Positions 16,152-24,992 of a stretch of DNA of 64,000 nt are shown here, in pieces. Source of the stretch: Ohtaekwangia sp035628875 (GTDB lineage Bacteria; Bacteroidota; Bacteroidia; Cytophagales; Cyclobacteriaceae); NCBI GenBank assembly GCA_035628875.1, contig DASPIZ010000109.1:1-64000 (forward strand). The letters run 5' to 3'. The notes under the pieces were generated by a model. The model did no database searches. It saw nothing but the letters and a program-made list of their open reading frames with translations, and was not told where the DNA came from. The position numbers and the translations under genes are program-made. Within the stretch, counting starts at the first letter, position 1. Every line of letters starts with the position of its first letter.

Positions 16152-17453
16152 ATGGCCCAAATCCTTCCGTTTCGTGCCTGGCGCTATAACGCTACATTAT
16201 CACATGATATTGAGACACTTACGTCTCCCCTTTTCGATGTAGTGTCAGCAAAACAACGAAGAGCTTTGTATCAGAATCCATTGAACAGCATTCATATTTC
16301 GGTTCCACAACCTCCTTTTCCTGCCGATCGCGCGGCTTTGCTGCTTCAGGATTGGAAATCCAGTGGAACAATTGTTCAGGATAACCTTCCTGCCATTTAT
16401 GTTTATTATCAATTTTTCAGATTGGCCGGATCTACCCGAGAATATTGTCGCAAGGGGTTTATTTCTAACATCCGCCTTTATCCATGGGAAGCGAATGTAA
16501 TTCAACGCCATGAAAGCACAATTCCAAATGCCGTTACTGACAGGATCGATCTTCTTGAAAAAACCGAATTGAATGTAAGCGCAACGCATGGCCTATATAC
16601 TGATCCGGATTTTGAACTGGAAAAATACATGGATGAAGCCATTCAGAATCCCACTCTTGAAACAGAAGATTATCAAGGCGTTCGCGATGTCATGGCCGTG
16701 ATTCATGATGCTGTGGTCATCGAACGTTTTGTGGGCAAGCTTAAAGATAAAACCATTATTCTTGCTGATGGACATCACCGTTACGAGGGATCGCTTGCCA
16801 ACATGCATGAGCAGAAAAGAGCCAACCCCAGGCACACCGGAAATGAAGGATATAATTTCCACATGATGTACCTCACCAATACAGAGGCCGACGATCTGAG
16901 TATTCTTCCAACGCACCGTTTGATCTCGGGAATACCGGGATTCGATGAAAATGAAATACTCGAAAAAATAAGCAAATACTTTACCATTAAGCCCGTGGAA
17001 GATGCCGATACGATAAACGAAATTATCGCTGGTAAACCGTGGGCATTTGGCTTAATCTTCAAGGAGAATGCTTACAAAATTCGACTGAAAGCAGAAGCTA
17101 TTGAAACTATGAAATGGCCATTTCCGGATGCGGTTAAAGTGCTTGATCTTACTGTTATGCATTACTTTATCATCGAAAAAACGTTGGGCATCCCGGGTAA
17201 AGAACAACGCAGGTCTGAGCTGATTTCATTCGACCGAAGTTTATCGGATTGCCTGAAAAAAGTAATGACCGGAGATGCCCAGCTTGCCATCATTACCAAT
17301 GAGGTTTCCATTGACATTGTGAAAGAAATTTGCAAAAGCGGTTACACCATGCCGCAGAAATCAACGTACTTTTATCCAAAAGTAATTTGTGGTTTTTTGT
17401 TCAGTTCGATTAAAGAAGAAGAATTCACAACACCGCTTTATTATCCGTTTTAA
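16152..17453 (+). CDS. DUF1015 family protein
   Basis: A 433-residue cytoplasmic protein matching the DUF1015 pattern: ILPFRAWRYN at the N-terminus and the central signature IILADGHHRYEG (about residues 210-221), which is typically near-invariant in this family and probably marks an active or binding site. The catalytic role of DUF1015 is not established to my knowledge. It begins about 75 bases after the secG terminator and is followed after 3 bases by maf on the same strand, so the two and the CPBP gene probably form one unit. Confidence 0.82.
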   Translation: MAQILPFRAWRYNATLSHDIETLTSPLFDVVSAKQRRALYQNPLNSIHISVPQPPFPADRAALLLQDWKSSGTIVQDNLPAIYVYYQFFRLAGSTREYCRKGFISNIRLYPWEANVIQRHESTIPNAVTDRIDLLEKTELNVSATHGLYTDPDFELEKYMDEAIQNPTLETEDYQGVRDVMAVIHDAVVIERFVGKLKDKTIILADGHHRYEGSLANMHEQKRANPRHTGNEGYNFHMMYLTNTEADDLSILPTHRLISGIPGFDENEILEKISKYFTIKPVEDADTINEIIAGKPWAFGLIFKENAYKIRLKAEAIETMKWPFPDAVKVLDLTVMHYFIIEKTLGIPGKEQRRSELISFDRSLSDCLKKVMTGDAQLAIITNEVSIDIVKEICKSGYTMPQKSTYFYPKVICGFLFSSIKEEEFTTPLYYPF

Positions 17454-17456
17454 TCC

Positions 17457-18020
17457 ATGGCTATTCGTCCACTTATCCTGGCTTCAAGTTCTCCCCGCAG
17501 ACAATTTCTTATGAAAGAAGCTGGCTTCAGTTTCACCATTGAGAAACCTGATGTTGAAGAAGACTTCCCTTCTACGATGCCGGTTGAACAGGTAGCGCGT
17601 TATCTCGCTTCTAAAAAAGCTGAATATTTTCGTCCAAAAATCCGGGAGGAAATTGTTCTTACCGCCGATACAGTTGTAATCCTTGACAATATTATTCTGA
17701 ATAAACCTATTGACAGGAATGAAGCCATTGCCATGTTATCCGCTTTATCCGGCCGCACACATGTTGTGATGACAGGTGTCTGCATTGTTTCCAAAGAGCG
17801 GGAAGAAGGCTTTGATGATACAACGTCAGTTACATTTAAAACATTGTCGCGGGCTGAGATTGAATTTTATGTAGACCAATATAAGCCTTACGATAAGGCG
17901 GGTGCATATGGAGCGCAAGACTGGATCGGTATGGTTGCTATTGAAAAAATTGTTGGCTCTTATTTTAATGTGATGGGACTGCCTATACACAAGGTGCATC
18001 AACATCTGATGAACTGGTAA
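17457..18020 (+). CDS. maf: Maf family nucleoside triphosphate pyrophosphatase
   Basis: A 187-residue Maf/HAM1-superfamily protein with all landmark motifs: LASSSPRRQFLM at the N-terminus (phosphate site), VVLTADTVVILDN-type central Asp (ADTVVILD) and YKPYDKAGAYGAQDW near the C-terminus. Maf proteins hydrolyse non-canonical or selected canonical nucleoside triphosphates to the monophosphate plus pyrophosphate; the subfamily preference is not clear here. The stop codon overlaps the ATG of the following CPBP gene by one base (TAATG). Confidence 0.9.
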   Translation: MAIRPLILASSSPRRQFLMKEAGFSFTIEKPDVEEDFPSTMPVEQVARYLASKKAEYFRPKIREEIVLTADTVVILDNIILNKPIDRNEAIAMLSALSGRTHVVMTGVCIVSKEREEGFDDTTSVTFKTLSRAEIEFYVDQYKPYDKAGAYGAQDWIGMVAIEKIVGSYFNVMGLPIHKVHQHLMNW

Positions 18021-18952
18021 TGCGAAAAATCTGGAAGTTTCTTTTACACCATTTAAAGTCGGATTTCAGAACCGCTGACTATACCGCCACGGCCTTCCTG
18101 GTAATAGTGGCTATCATATTCAACTACCGGTTTGATGTCGAGGACAGGTTCCTGGATCAGCAGGAAGGCTTTGCTAAATTTTTCTTTTATTATTTATTCT
18201 ATGCTATCCCCTACTATCTCACGCTTCTGTTTCACACGAGACAAACATTAAATAATTACTGGAATAAAAGAACCTTCTGGGTGCGATCTCAACTCGCGCT
18301 ACTCGTGCTTAGTATGGACAGCAGCGTACCATTTTTATCCGATTTTATTCACTCGAATTTCGATGACGCCTTAATTTATTGGGCATATAAAGTACTCATT
18401 AATCTGATCAGTATCGGAACGGTATTTCTTCCGCTGTTCCTGTTTTACTTTCTATATGATCGCCCGACGCACACACACGTTTACGGATTAAACGCACGGA
18501 AATTCGATGTGAAGCCCTATTTCGTTATGCTTCTCATGATGATGCCGTTGTTATTGTCCGCGTCGTTCCATCCGAGTTTTATACGACAATACCCCATGTA
18601 TAAAACATCAGAAGCTCATCTTTATCTCGATGTTCCGGAATATATTACGGCATTGATTTATGAGGTAGCCTATGGGTTGGATTTTGTTACCGTAGAATTT
18701 TTATTTCGTGGCTTTATGGTGATCGGGCTCATACACGTGGTTGGAAGAAGAGCCGTGTTGGCTATGGCTGTTGTCTATTGCTTTCTTCATTTCGGCAAAC
18801 CCGCAGGTGAAGCAATCAGTTCAATTTTTGGCGGCTACATCCTCGGTGTCATTGCTTTTGAAACCCGTAGTATATGGGGTGGAATCATTGTTCACCTCGG
18901 CATTGCATGGATGATGGAAATCATTGGCTTTGTTCAACGCCAGATACAATAA
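18020..18952 (+). CDS. CPBP family intramembrane protease-like protein with altered first motif
   Basis: A 310-residue membrane protein with about eight helices. The C-terminal third resembles the CPBP/Abi (CAAX-protease-like) domain: VEFLFRGFM corresponds to EExxxR with Val in place of the first Glu; YCFLH corresponds to the FxxxH motif; VHLGIAW corresponds to the third motif, but with Ala where Asn is usual. With one of two motif-1 glutamates and the Asn missing, proteolytic activity is uncertain, so it may be a non-catalytic member. It is translationally coupled to maf by a TAATG overlap. Confidence 0.75.
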   Translation: MRKIWKFLLHHLKSDFRTADYTATAFLVIVAIIFNYRFDVEDRFLDQQEGFAKFFFYYLFYAIPYYLTLLFHTRQTLNNYWNKRTFWVRSQLALLVLSMDSSVPFLSDFIHSNFDDALIYWAYKVLINLISIGTVFLPLFLFYFLYDRPTHTHVYGLNARKFDVKPYFVMLLMMMPLLLSASFHPSFIRQYPMYKTSEAHLYLDVPEYITALIYEVAYGLDFVTVEFLFRGFMVIGLIHVVGRRAVLAMAVVYCFLHFGKPAGEAISSIFGGYILGVIAFETRSIWGGIIVHLGIAWMMEIIGFVQRQIQ

Positions 18953-18956
18953 TACA

Positions 18957-19766
18957 TCACCTGACAATTCCATGTGGTGTCCACCGTACTTTTTGAACAC
19001 GCGTATTATTGCGAATTAACAGATTCCGTTCCATCGACTCCCTTGTTTTATAACTTCTTTCATGTTCAAGGTGAACAACAATTGCGCGATGCCTGATCTG
19101 CCTCCCGCGCAAACCATAATTGACGAGTCGTTCTCCCAATTCCCGGTCTGACCCGCCATATAGCATACGCTCATCATATCCGTTCACAGCCAGAACGTCG
19201 TCCTTCCATGCGGAAGAATTACAATTGTTAAATGTTGCTTTTGCCGTTGTGATGAAATCTAAAAACGAAGCAAGGTGTCCGTTCGCGAAAAGTTTGCGTG
19301 TTTGAGAAAAGCCGAGCGAGCCAAAGTTTTTTAACCAGTTTACATTAAAAGCTTCCTGGTTCTTAATGTTATCAAAGGTGATAGCCTTGCTTGTTTCAAG
19401 CGGTAACTTGCAATAGCCACCGGAAAGGAAAGTTCCTCTGCGTGCCATGACAACATGTGTCGCCACAAAATCCCTACGGGGAATACAATCCCCATCAGTA
19501 AAAATAAGATATTCGGTTGTCGACTCACGAATGGCTTTATTTAAAATCGTCTGTCGGCGATAACCCTGGTCTTCATGCCAAACGTGTTTAATGTCCAACG
19601 ATGACTGCTGTGCAAAACTTTCGATAAGCTGTCTTGTTTCACTGCCAGATCCATCGTCGGCTATGAGAATTTCAAAATTTGTAAAATCCTGAACCGTGTA
19701 TGCCCAGAGCACTTTCTCCAGCCATTCCGGGGCATTATATGTACTTATGATAACAGAGACTTTCAT
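18957..19766 (-). CDS. Family 2 glycosyltransferase with galactosyltransferase-type C-terminal domain
   Basis: A GT2 enzyme of about 269 residues. The nucleotide-sugar fold starts directly at MKVSVIISTYNAPEWL; conserved points are ADDGSG, the metal-binding TDGDCIP and an acceptor-side NGYDERMLYGGSDRELGERL. Such enzymes use a nucleotide sugar at the cytoplasmic face for polysaccharide or lipid-linked glycan synthesis. The frame also has an ATG at 19778 forming a TAATG overlap with the upstream glycosyltransferase gene; that start is possible. Donor and acceptor are unknown, but pairing with a WaaE-like enzyme points to LPS-core or similar surface glycan. Confidence 0.82.
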   Translation of the reverse strand: MKVSVIISTYNAPEWLEKVLWAYTVQDFTNFEILIADDGSGSETRQLIESFAQQSSLDIKHVWHEDQGYRRQTILNKAIRESTTEYLIFTDGDCIPRRDFVATHVVMARRGTFLSGGYCKLPLETSKAITFDNIKNQEAFNVNWLKNFGSLGFSQTRKLFANGHLASFLDFITTAKATFNNCNSSAWKDDVLAVNGYDERMLYGGSDRELGERLVNYGLRGRQIRHRAIVVHLEHERSYKTRESMERNLLIRNNTRVQKVRWTPHGIVR

Positions 19767-19777
19767 CACAATCAACA

Positions 19778-20557
19778 TTATTGTTTTGGTAATCCATTTC
19801 GTGCGTATTCATATAACCGCAGATATTTATAAAAATTTAAGCCTGATGTCGTAGCACAAAACACAAAGCCATAATAACCATCCAGGAATCCGAGTTGCAG
19901 AAAATATTTTCGGACGAACTTAAACACAGGATTTAGGATAACATGAATAAAAAAGCTTGGTCGCTTTCCCTCATTATATTTTGCTTTTGCAGCCACCTGC
20001 GCAAAATGATGCATTTGCGCAAGATGCTCGTCTACTGTAAAGTATGCATAATGCAACAGGTCACCTTTCAACAACTTAACGTTGTCTTTAGGTATCAGCA
20101 CCTTATCATGCGGATCCGTTCCCTGCCATTTCGCATGTTGTTTATTCCACAACCGGATCTTTCTGTCCGGATACCAGCCGCAATGCTTGATCCACTTGCC
20201 GCAATAATTATTCAACCGGTTAAAGGAATAGCCGTGATATGATCCCCAGTTTTGTTTTACTTCCAGGATAGCATTGGCCAAAGCAGGTGAAAGCATTTCA
20301 TCTGCATCGAGCGACAAAACATGATCGTATGAAGTGTGGGTTAATGCTATGTTTTTCTGAGCAACATATCCATCAAATTTATGCTGGATAAAAATGGCGT
20401 TATATCGTTTGCAAATGGCTTCAGTCTGGTCGGTCGAAAAGGAATCCACGACCACAATTTCGTCGGCTACACCCTGCAACGATTTGAGGCATCGCTCTAT
20501 TTTTTTCTCCTCGTTAAAGGCGATAATCGTAGCTGAAATCTTTACGGGATTACCCAT
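19778..20557 (-). CDS. Family 2 glycosyltransferase, WaaE/KdtX-like
   Basis: A GT2 protein of about 259 residues resembling LPS-core beta-glucosyltransferases. It has ISATIIAFNEEKKIERCL at the N-terminus, VVVDSFSTDQT, the DxD-type LSLDADE, and the group-typical NNYCGKWIKHCGWYPDRKIRLWNK-like central block (only partly quoted). A conserved C-terminal helix with basic residues may associate with the membrane. Alternative ATGs at 20572 and 20563 precede the chosen MGNPVKISATII start. It forms a two-gene unit with the following glycosyltransferase. Confidence 0.8.
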   Translation of the reverse strand: MGNPVKISATIIAFNEEKKIERCLKSLQGVADEIVVVDSFSTDQTEAICKRYNAIFIQHKFDGYVAQKNIALTHTSYDHVLSLDADEMLSPALANAILEVKQNWGSYHGYSFNRLNNYCGKWIKHCGWYPDRKIRLWNKQHAKWQGTDPHDKVLIPKDNVKLLKGDLLHYAYFTVDEHLAQMHHFAQVAAKAKYNEGKRPSFFIHVILNPVFKFVRKYFLQLGFLDGYYGFVFCATTSGLNFYKYLRLYEYARNGLPKQ

Positions 20558-20714
20558 ACTCATTTGACACACAAAAAGGGTGCAAGGTTGTATTGCACAC
20601 TATTATTTATTCGAATAACTGTATTAAATACGATATACGGAATTTTAAAAAAAAAGATATGTGTGTTACCGGATTTATCGATAAAGCACTTCGTTAAGCT
20701 TTGTTTGATTAAAA

Positions 20715-21251
20715 CTATTTCTTATACGTCTCCGAATAAAAGCTGATGCTCTTCTCGATAATTTTGTGCGCCTCTTCTTTGGATAAAAATTCGTCGACAA
20801 CAACTTTTTTATTTTCCAACGATTTATAGTTTTCAAAAAAGTGCTTTAACTCTGCGAGCAAATGGTTCGGCAAATCTTTCACATCATTGATGTGGCTTAC
20901 ACTCGGATCTTCTTCGGCAACGGCAATGATCTTATCATCCGCCTCACCGCGATCAATCATCTGCATTACACCAATCACTTTTGAAGGAATAAGACAACGA
21001 GGAACAACCGTAACCTGCGTCAATACCACAATGTCAAGCGGATCATGGTCATCACCGAGCGTTTGCGGAATAAAACCATAATTGAGTGGATAATACATCG
21101 ATGCATAAATAACACGATCTAATTTTATCAGACCACTATCTTTATCAATCTCATACTTCGCCCGGGAACCTTTCGGTATCTCGATAATGGCGTTAATGTG
21201 CGTCGGCGGATTAATGCCAGTTGATACTTCGTGCCAGGGATGCTTAACCAT
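20715..21251 (-). CDS. ppa: Inorganic pyrophosphatase, family I
   Basis: A 178-residue soluble pyrophosphatase of standard length. The family signature DHDPLDIVVL supplies metal-binding Asp residues, and the substrate-side residues appear in IEIPKGSRAKYE and YPLNYGFIPQT. It hydrolyses pyrophosphate released in biosynthesis to phosphate, in the cytoplasm. It lies 63 bases downstream of the macA-like gene on the same strand, so read-through is possible, but I see no functional link. Confidence 0.93.
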   Translation of the reverse strand: MVKHPWHEVSTGINPPTHINAIIEIPKGSRAKYEIDKDSGLIKLDRVIYASMYYPLNYGFIPQTLGDDHDPLDIVVLTQVTVVPRCLIPSKVIGVMQMIDRGEADDKIIAVAEEDPSVSHINDVKDLPNHLLAELKHFFENYKSLENKKVVVDEFLSKEEAHKIIEKSISFYSETYKK

Positions 21252-21314
21252 TTTTTAATTTTTCCGCAATAATAATCAAAAAGAAGTCTTTTCTAACAGA
21301 CTTTCAGATTACTT

Positions 21315-22697
21315 TCACTCCTTCTTCGGCGCACTGTTCTCGTTGTTGCCCATCGCTTTGATTTTGTCTCCATCTTTCAAACGTTTGGTTACCGCTAAAA
21401 AGGGACCTTTGACAACTTCAGATGAATCCGATATTCCGGAAATAATTTCTATATTATCATAGTCACTTATCCCCGTTTTAACCTCAACCATTTTCGCTAC
21501 GCCGTTATTGTTAACAAACACAACGGTTTTGGGCTCATCCTTTTCAGGCATAGGCTGGTTTGCCTGCTGGCTTTTTGCCTGCTCTGCAGGTGGTCCGCCG
21601 TTTTCCTGACCTTTACTAAAGTCTTGCGGATCGCGCGTTGTAACTGCAGCCAACGGAACAGATAGCACATTATCTTTACGTTTGGTAATAATATCCACAC
21701 TTGCCGTCATGCCCGGACGGAAAGGAAAACGATTGCCATCCTTAATCAGATCCTGATAAGAGGATTCCAGCATAAAAATGCGAACTTCAAATTCCGTAAT
21801 AGCATCAGCGGATACTTTTTCCTTAGCTGTATTTGCAATAAGCGTCACCACACCTTTGAATTCTTTGTTCTGATTCGAGTATGAATCGACATCAATGATT
21901 GCTGTATCCCCAAAATGCACACGAACGATATCGTTTTCATTCACGTTCACCCTAACTTCCATTTTAGAAAGATCGGCAATACGCAACATCTCGGTACCGG
22001 TCATGGTTGCTGTACCAACAACACGTTCACCCGGTTTAACAATGAGTTTCGATACAACGCCACCCATAGGCGCAAATACGGTTGTCTTTCTGAAATTTTC
22101 CTGTGCCTCTTTAAGCGACGCTTCCGTACTGCGGATCACATAACGGGCTGCTTCAACCGTTTGTTCCGCTGAGGTCACCTCTGTTTTTGCTACCTCAAAA
22201 TTTTGCTGTGCTAGTTGCCAATCAGCTTCAGATATAACTTTTTCCTTCCAAAGTGTTTGCTGACGATTGTATTCTGACTGGGCGCGGACCAACTGGGCCT
22301 GTGCCCGCGAAAGATTCGCTTTGGACTGCTCCAGGTTTGCGCGTTGCTGACTCAGACCTGCCTGAGCACGTTCCAACTGACTTTCCCAGGTATCAGGCCG
22401 GATTTTTACTAAAGTTTGACCGCGTTTCACGGAATCACCTTCTTCTATAAGCAAGTCGATGATTTCACCAGAAACCTCTGGCGCAATTTTCACCTCTGTT
22501 ACGGGTTGTATTGTACCCGATGCACTAACCTTTTCCACAATGCTTGTCTTGCTGGCTTTTGCCAGTTCAACTTCAATTTCTTTCGGTTGTCCAATCCATC
22601 CAAGCTGACTGGCTATGATAACAAATACAATGATAAAAGCCAGGCCGCCAATGAGCCAGTATATTAACTTGTTTGATTTACGATTCTGTTTTGCCAT
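21315..22697 (-). CDS. MacA/HlyD-type periplasmic adaptor of an efflux system
   Basis: A 460-residue membrane-fusion protein: one N-terminal membrane helix (LIYWLIGGLAFIIVFVIIA), a split lipoyl domain (VKIAPEVSGEIIDLLIEEGD and VFAPMGGVVSKLIVKPGE), a coiled-coil hairpin rich in Gln and Ala (about residues 115-205), then beta-barrel and membrane-proximal domains. A Pro/Gln-rich insertion lies near residue 370. Such adaptors link an inner-membrane ABC or RND pump to a TolC channel. The TolC-like partner gene is directly upstream, 12 bases away. No pump gene accompanies them in this window. Confidence 0.85.
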   Translation of the reverse strand: MAKQNRKSNKLIYWLIGGLAFIIVFVIIASQLGWIGQPKEIEVELAKASKTSIVEKVSASGTIQPVTEVKIAPEVSGEIIDLLIEEGDSVKRGQTLVKIRPDTWESQLERAQAGLSQQRANLEQSKANLSRAQAQLVRAQSEYNRQQTLWKEKVISEADWQLAQQNFEVAKTEVTSAEQTVEAARYVIRSTEASLKEAQENFRKTTVFAPMGGVVSKLIVKPGERVVGTATMTGTEMLRIADLSKMEVRVNVNENDIVRVHFGDTAIIDVDSYSNQNKEFKGVVTLIANTAKEKVSADAITEFEVRIFMLESSYQDLIKDGNRFPFRPGMTASVDIITKRKDNVLSVPLAAVTTRDPQDFSKGQENGGPPAEQAKSQQANQPMPEKDEPKTVVFVNNNGVAKMVEVKTGISDYDNIEIISGISDSSEVVKGPFLAVTKRLKDGDKIKAMGNNENSAPKKE

Positions 22698-22709
22698 GGA
22701 GTAAGGATA

Positions 22710-24164
22710 TTAATAGTCGAGAGTTTTACCTTGATAAAAATCAAGCACCTTTTGCTTGAAGATAAGATCGTATTTAGCCCTTGCTAAATCAGTTTGTGCC
22801 TGAAATAAATCGTTTTGAGAAACCTGAAACTCAAATGAATTTGCCGCTCCGGCCTGCTGGCGTTGTTCCATCATGCGGAAAGCCTCTTCTCTGGCACTTA
22901 CCTGACGCATGGCAGCGTTATATGTTTTTGAAGCAGCCACTGCATCATTGTAAGCAGTCTCTACATTCTGTCGCAACGTATTTGATATTTCAATGGCATC
23001 GATCTCAGCGCGCTTATTTGTAATGATGGAACGCTGAACAGTTGCTCTTGAATTAAAGTTATTAAAAATCGGAATGATAAGTTGGACACTCAACACACGG
23101 TAGATATTATCTGAAAATTGGTCACGTGGTCCGTAAGAATCACGGAAAACACCATTGGGTTGCATCGCATAAACGCTTGCGCCACCTTCTCCATTCACCG
23201 ATCCGATCGGCACAGTCGAATACGAAAACGTTCCATCGGGATGAAACTGGGTTGCTGCACTACTGGAATAGTTCGTATTAACAGACCCTACCAGATTTAA
23301 TCTTGGATATAAATTACCCCGCGCCGCTTTAACAGCGTAGGCAGAGCTTTCGATTCGTAATTCGGCACTTCTAATATCCGGCATTGATCCACGCGCTATT
23401 TGAAAAATTTCTTCACTGCTCTGATCCAGAATTAGATCTTCCGGGTTAACATCCGGAATCTCTATATCAAACGGTTCGGGTGCCGGGATTTGAAGCGCTT
23501 GTTTCAATTGCAAAAGCGAAAACACCAAAGCATTTTGTTGTTGCACCAGGGTCAGTTCGTTTTGTGCTACCTGCGCGTCCAGGTTTAGTTCTTCCGATTT
23601 TGCCAACGCTCCTGCTTCAACTTGTTTTCTTGTACGGTCCAATTGTTGTTGACTGGAGGCAAGCTGATATTGCGCGTTATCGACTAATTCTTTGTTAAAC
23701 ACAACGGTAATAAAAAGACCGGCTACATTCAGCATCACATCATTCCTGGCGTCCTTTAAATCAAATTCAGAAGCAGCATAAGCTTTTTTATTTTGACGGA
23801 TTGTATTGTGTATGCTTAATCCATTGATCAAAGGAAGCGAGGCATTCGCGGCAAGATTAGACGATTTGATTTCCTGCGAAACGAAACTGTTGCTCACAGG
23901 ATCAAGACCCCGTCCCCAACTGTATCCATATGCGGCACTTCCATTTAATGAAGGCAGTCTGTTCCAATTCGATTGGCGTAACTCTATCTCACTGGATTCT
24001 ACCGCGTACTCGCTGCGTTTAACATTGAGATTATTGGCCAGCGCATAATCAATGCACTCTTTTAATGACCATAGCTTACCTTGTGGCAGAGAATCAGGTT
24101 CCTGCGCCTGGAGGGTAAACGGGATTGAAAAGGAAAGGAAGAATAGTATTGCGATAGTTTTCAT
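22710..24164 (-). CDS. TolC-family outer-membrane efflux protein
   Basis: A protein of about 484 residues with signal peptide MKTIAILFFLSFSIPFTLQA and two repeats of the outer-membrane efflux domain, each with long coiled-coil helices (for example LASSQQQLDRTRKQVEAGAL and EEAFRMMEQRQQAGAANSFE). It begins SLKECIDYALANNLNVKRSE, typical of TolC-like proteins. It forms the outer-membrane channel of a tripartite exporter. The frame extends to 24182, overlapping sdaAB, but the signal peptide starts at 24164. It sits between sdaAB (7 bases upstream) and the adaptor gene (12 bases downstream). Confidence 0.86.
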   Translation of the reverse strand: MKTIAILFFLSFSIPFTLQAQEPDSLPQGKLWSLKECIDYALANNLNVKRSEYAVESSEIELRQSNWNRLPSLNGSAAYGYSWGRGLDPVSNSFVSQEIKSSNLAANASLPLINGLSIHNTIRQNKKAYAASEFDLKDARNDVMLNVAGLFITVVFNKELVDNAQYQLASSQQQLDRTRKQVEAGALAKSEELNLDAQVAQNELTLVQQQNALVFSLLQLKQALQIPAPEPFDIEIPDVNPEDLILDQSSEEIFQIARGSMPDIRSAELRIESSAYAVKAARGNLYPRLNLVGSVNTNYSSSAATQFHPDGTFSYSTVPIGSVNGEGGASVYAMQPNGVFRDSYGPRDQFSDNIYRVLSVQLIIPIFNNFNSRATVQRSIITNKRAEIDAIEISNTLRQNVETAYNDAVAASKTYNAAMRQVSAREEAFRMMEQRQQAGAANSFEFQVSQNDLFQAQTDLARAKYDLIFKQKVLDFYQGKTLDY

Positions 24165-24171
24165 GTATTCA

Positions 24172-24849
24172 TCAACGGTCAATTTCCGGAATATAAATTA
24201 TGTTTTTTACCCAGCTAAGACTCTTCAGGTAAGCTAATGTTACAGGCTTCAGGCCAGAATCCATTTCAATCACCAACCCGGCCAGGTCGTTCCTGCCCCT
24301 TCTTGAAACAGACATGGAGGCAATATTACAATCATCATGTGCCAGTACATCGGCAATAAAAGCGATACTGCCTTTTACGTCTTGAGCTGTGATCATAAGG
24401 GTATGTAAACTGGCACTAAAATCGGCTTTAAAACCATTCACTTCAGCGATATTAATTATCCCTCCGCCCCTGCTCTCACCGAGCACTTCAACCCTGTTGT
24501 CACCGCGGGATATTGTAACCTTGACGGTGTTGGGATGCAGCGTTGATGCATTTGCTACAGACCGGAATTTATATTGAAGACCTTTATCTTTCGCCAAAGT
24601 AAAGGATTCTTTTATTCGTTTATCATCGGTCTTTAAACCCAATAATCCGGCAATGATCGCCAGATCACTGCCATGCCCCTCATAGGTTTGTGCAAATGAA
24701 TTATAAAAAATGATCTCTGCCTGGTCCGGGACATCACCCAAAAGATTAAGTGCCGCACGGCCGATCCGCAAGACTCCCGCTGTATGGGAACTCGACGGGC
24801 CGATCATAATGGGACCGATCATATCAAAAACGCTGCTTTTCTCTGGCAT
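24172..24849 (-). CDS. sdaAB: L-serine dehydratase, iron-sulfur-dependent, beta subunit
   Basis: A 225-residue protein with the serine dehydratase beta domain (FDMIGPIMIGPSSSHTAGV, a near-invariant segment; ESRGGGIINIAEVNG) followed by a C-terminal ACT domain (LHTLMITAQDVKGSIAFIAD). In two-subunit enzymes it pairs with the alpha subunit, which carries the Fe-S cluster; together they convert L-serine to pyruvate and ammonia. The alpha subunit gene is not in the window. It heads the same minus-strand unit as the TolC- and MacA-like genes, an unexpected neighbourhood. Confidence 0.88.
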   Translation of the reverse strand: MPEKSSVFDMIGPIMIGPSSSHTAGVLRIGRAALNLLGDVPDQAEIIFYNSFAQTYEGHGSDLAIIAGLLGLKTDDKRIKESFTLAKDKGLQYKFRSVANASTLHPNTVKVTISRGDNRVEVLGESRGGGIINIAEVNGFKADFSASLHTLMITAQDVKGSIAFIADVLAHDDCNIASMSVSRRGRNDLAGLVIEMDSGLKPVTLAYLKSLSWVKNIIYIPEIDR

Positions 24850-24992
24850 TCTGATCTCAATTACGCAATCTGTCGCAGAAAAGATGAATTTGTTACAAAA
24901 AAAGTTTCAGGGAAGTTTTTAACCGTATGGTTCCAATAGACCATTGCCTTTAGATTTTGTACCTTGCAACCACTTGCCCCTTTTACAATTTT

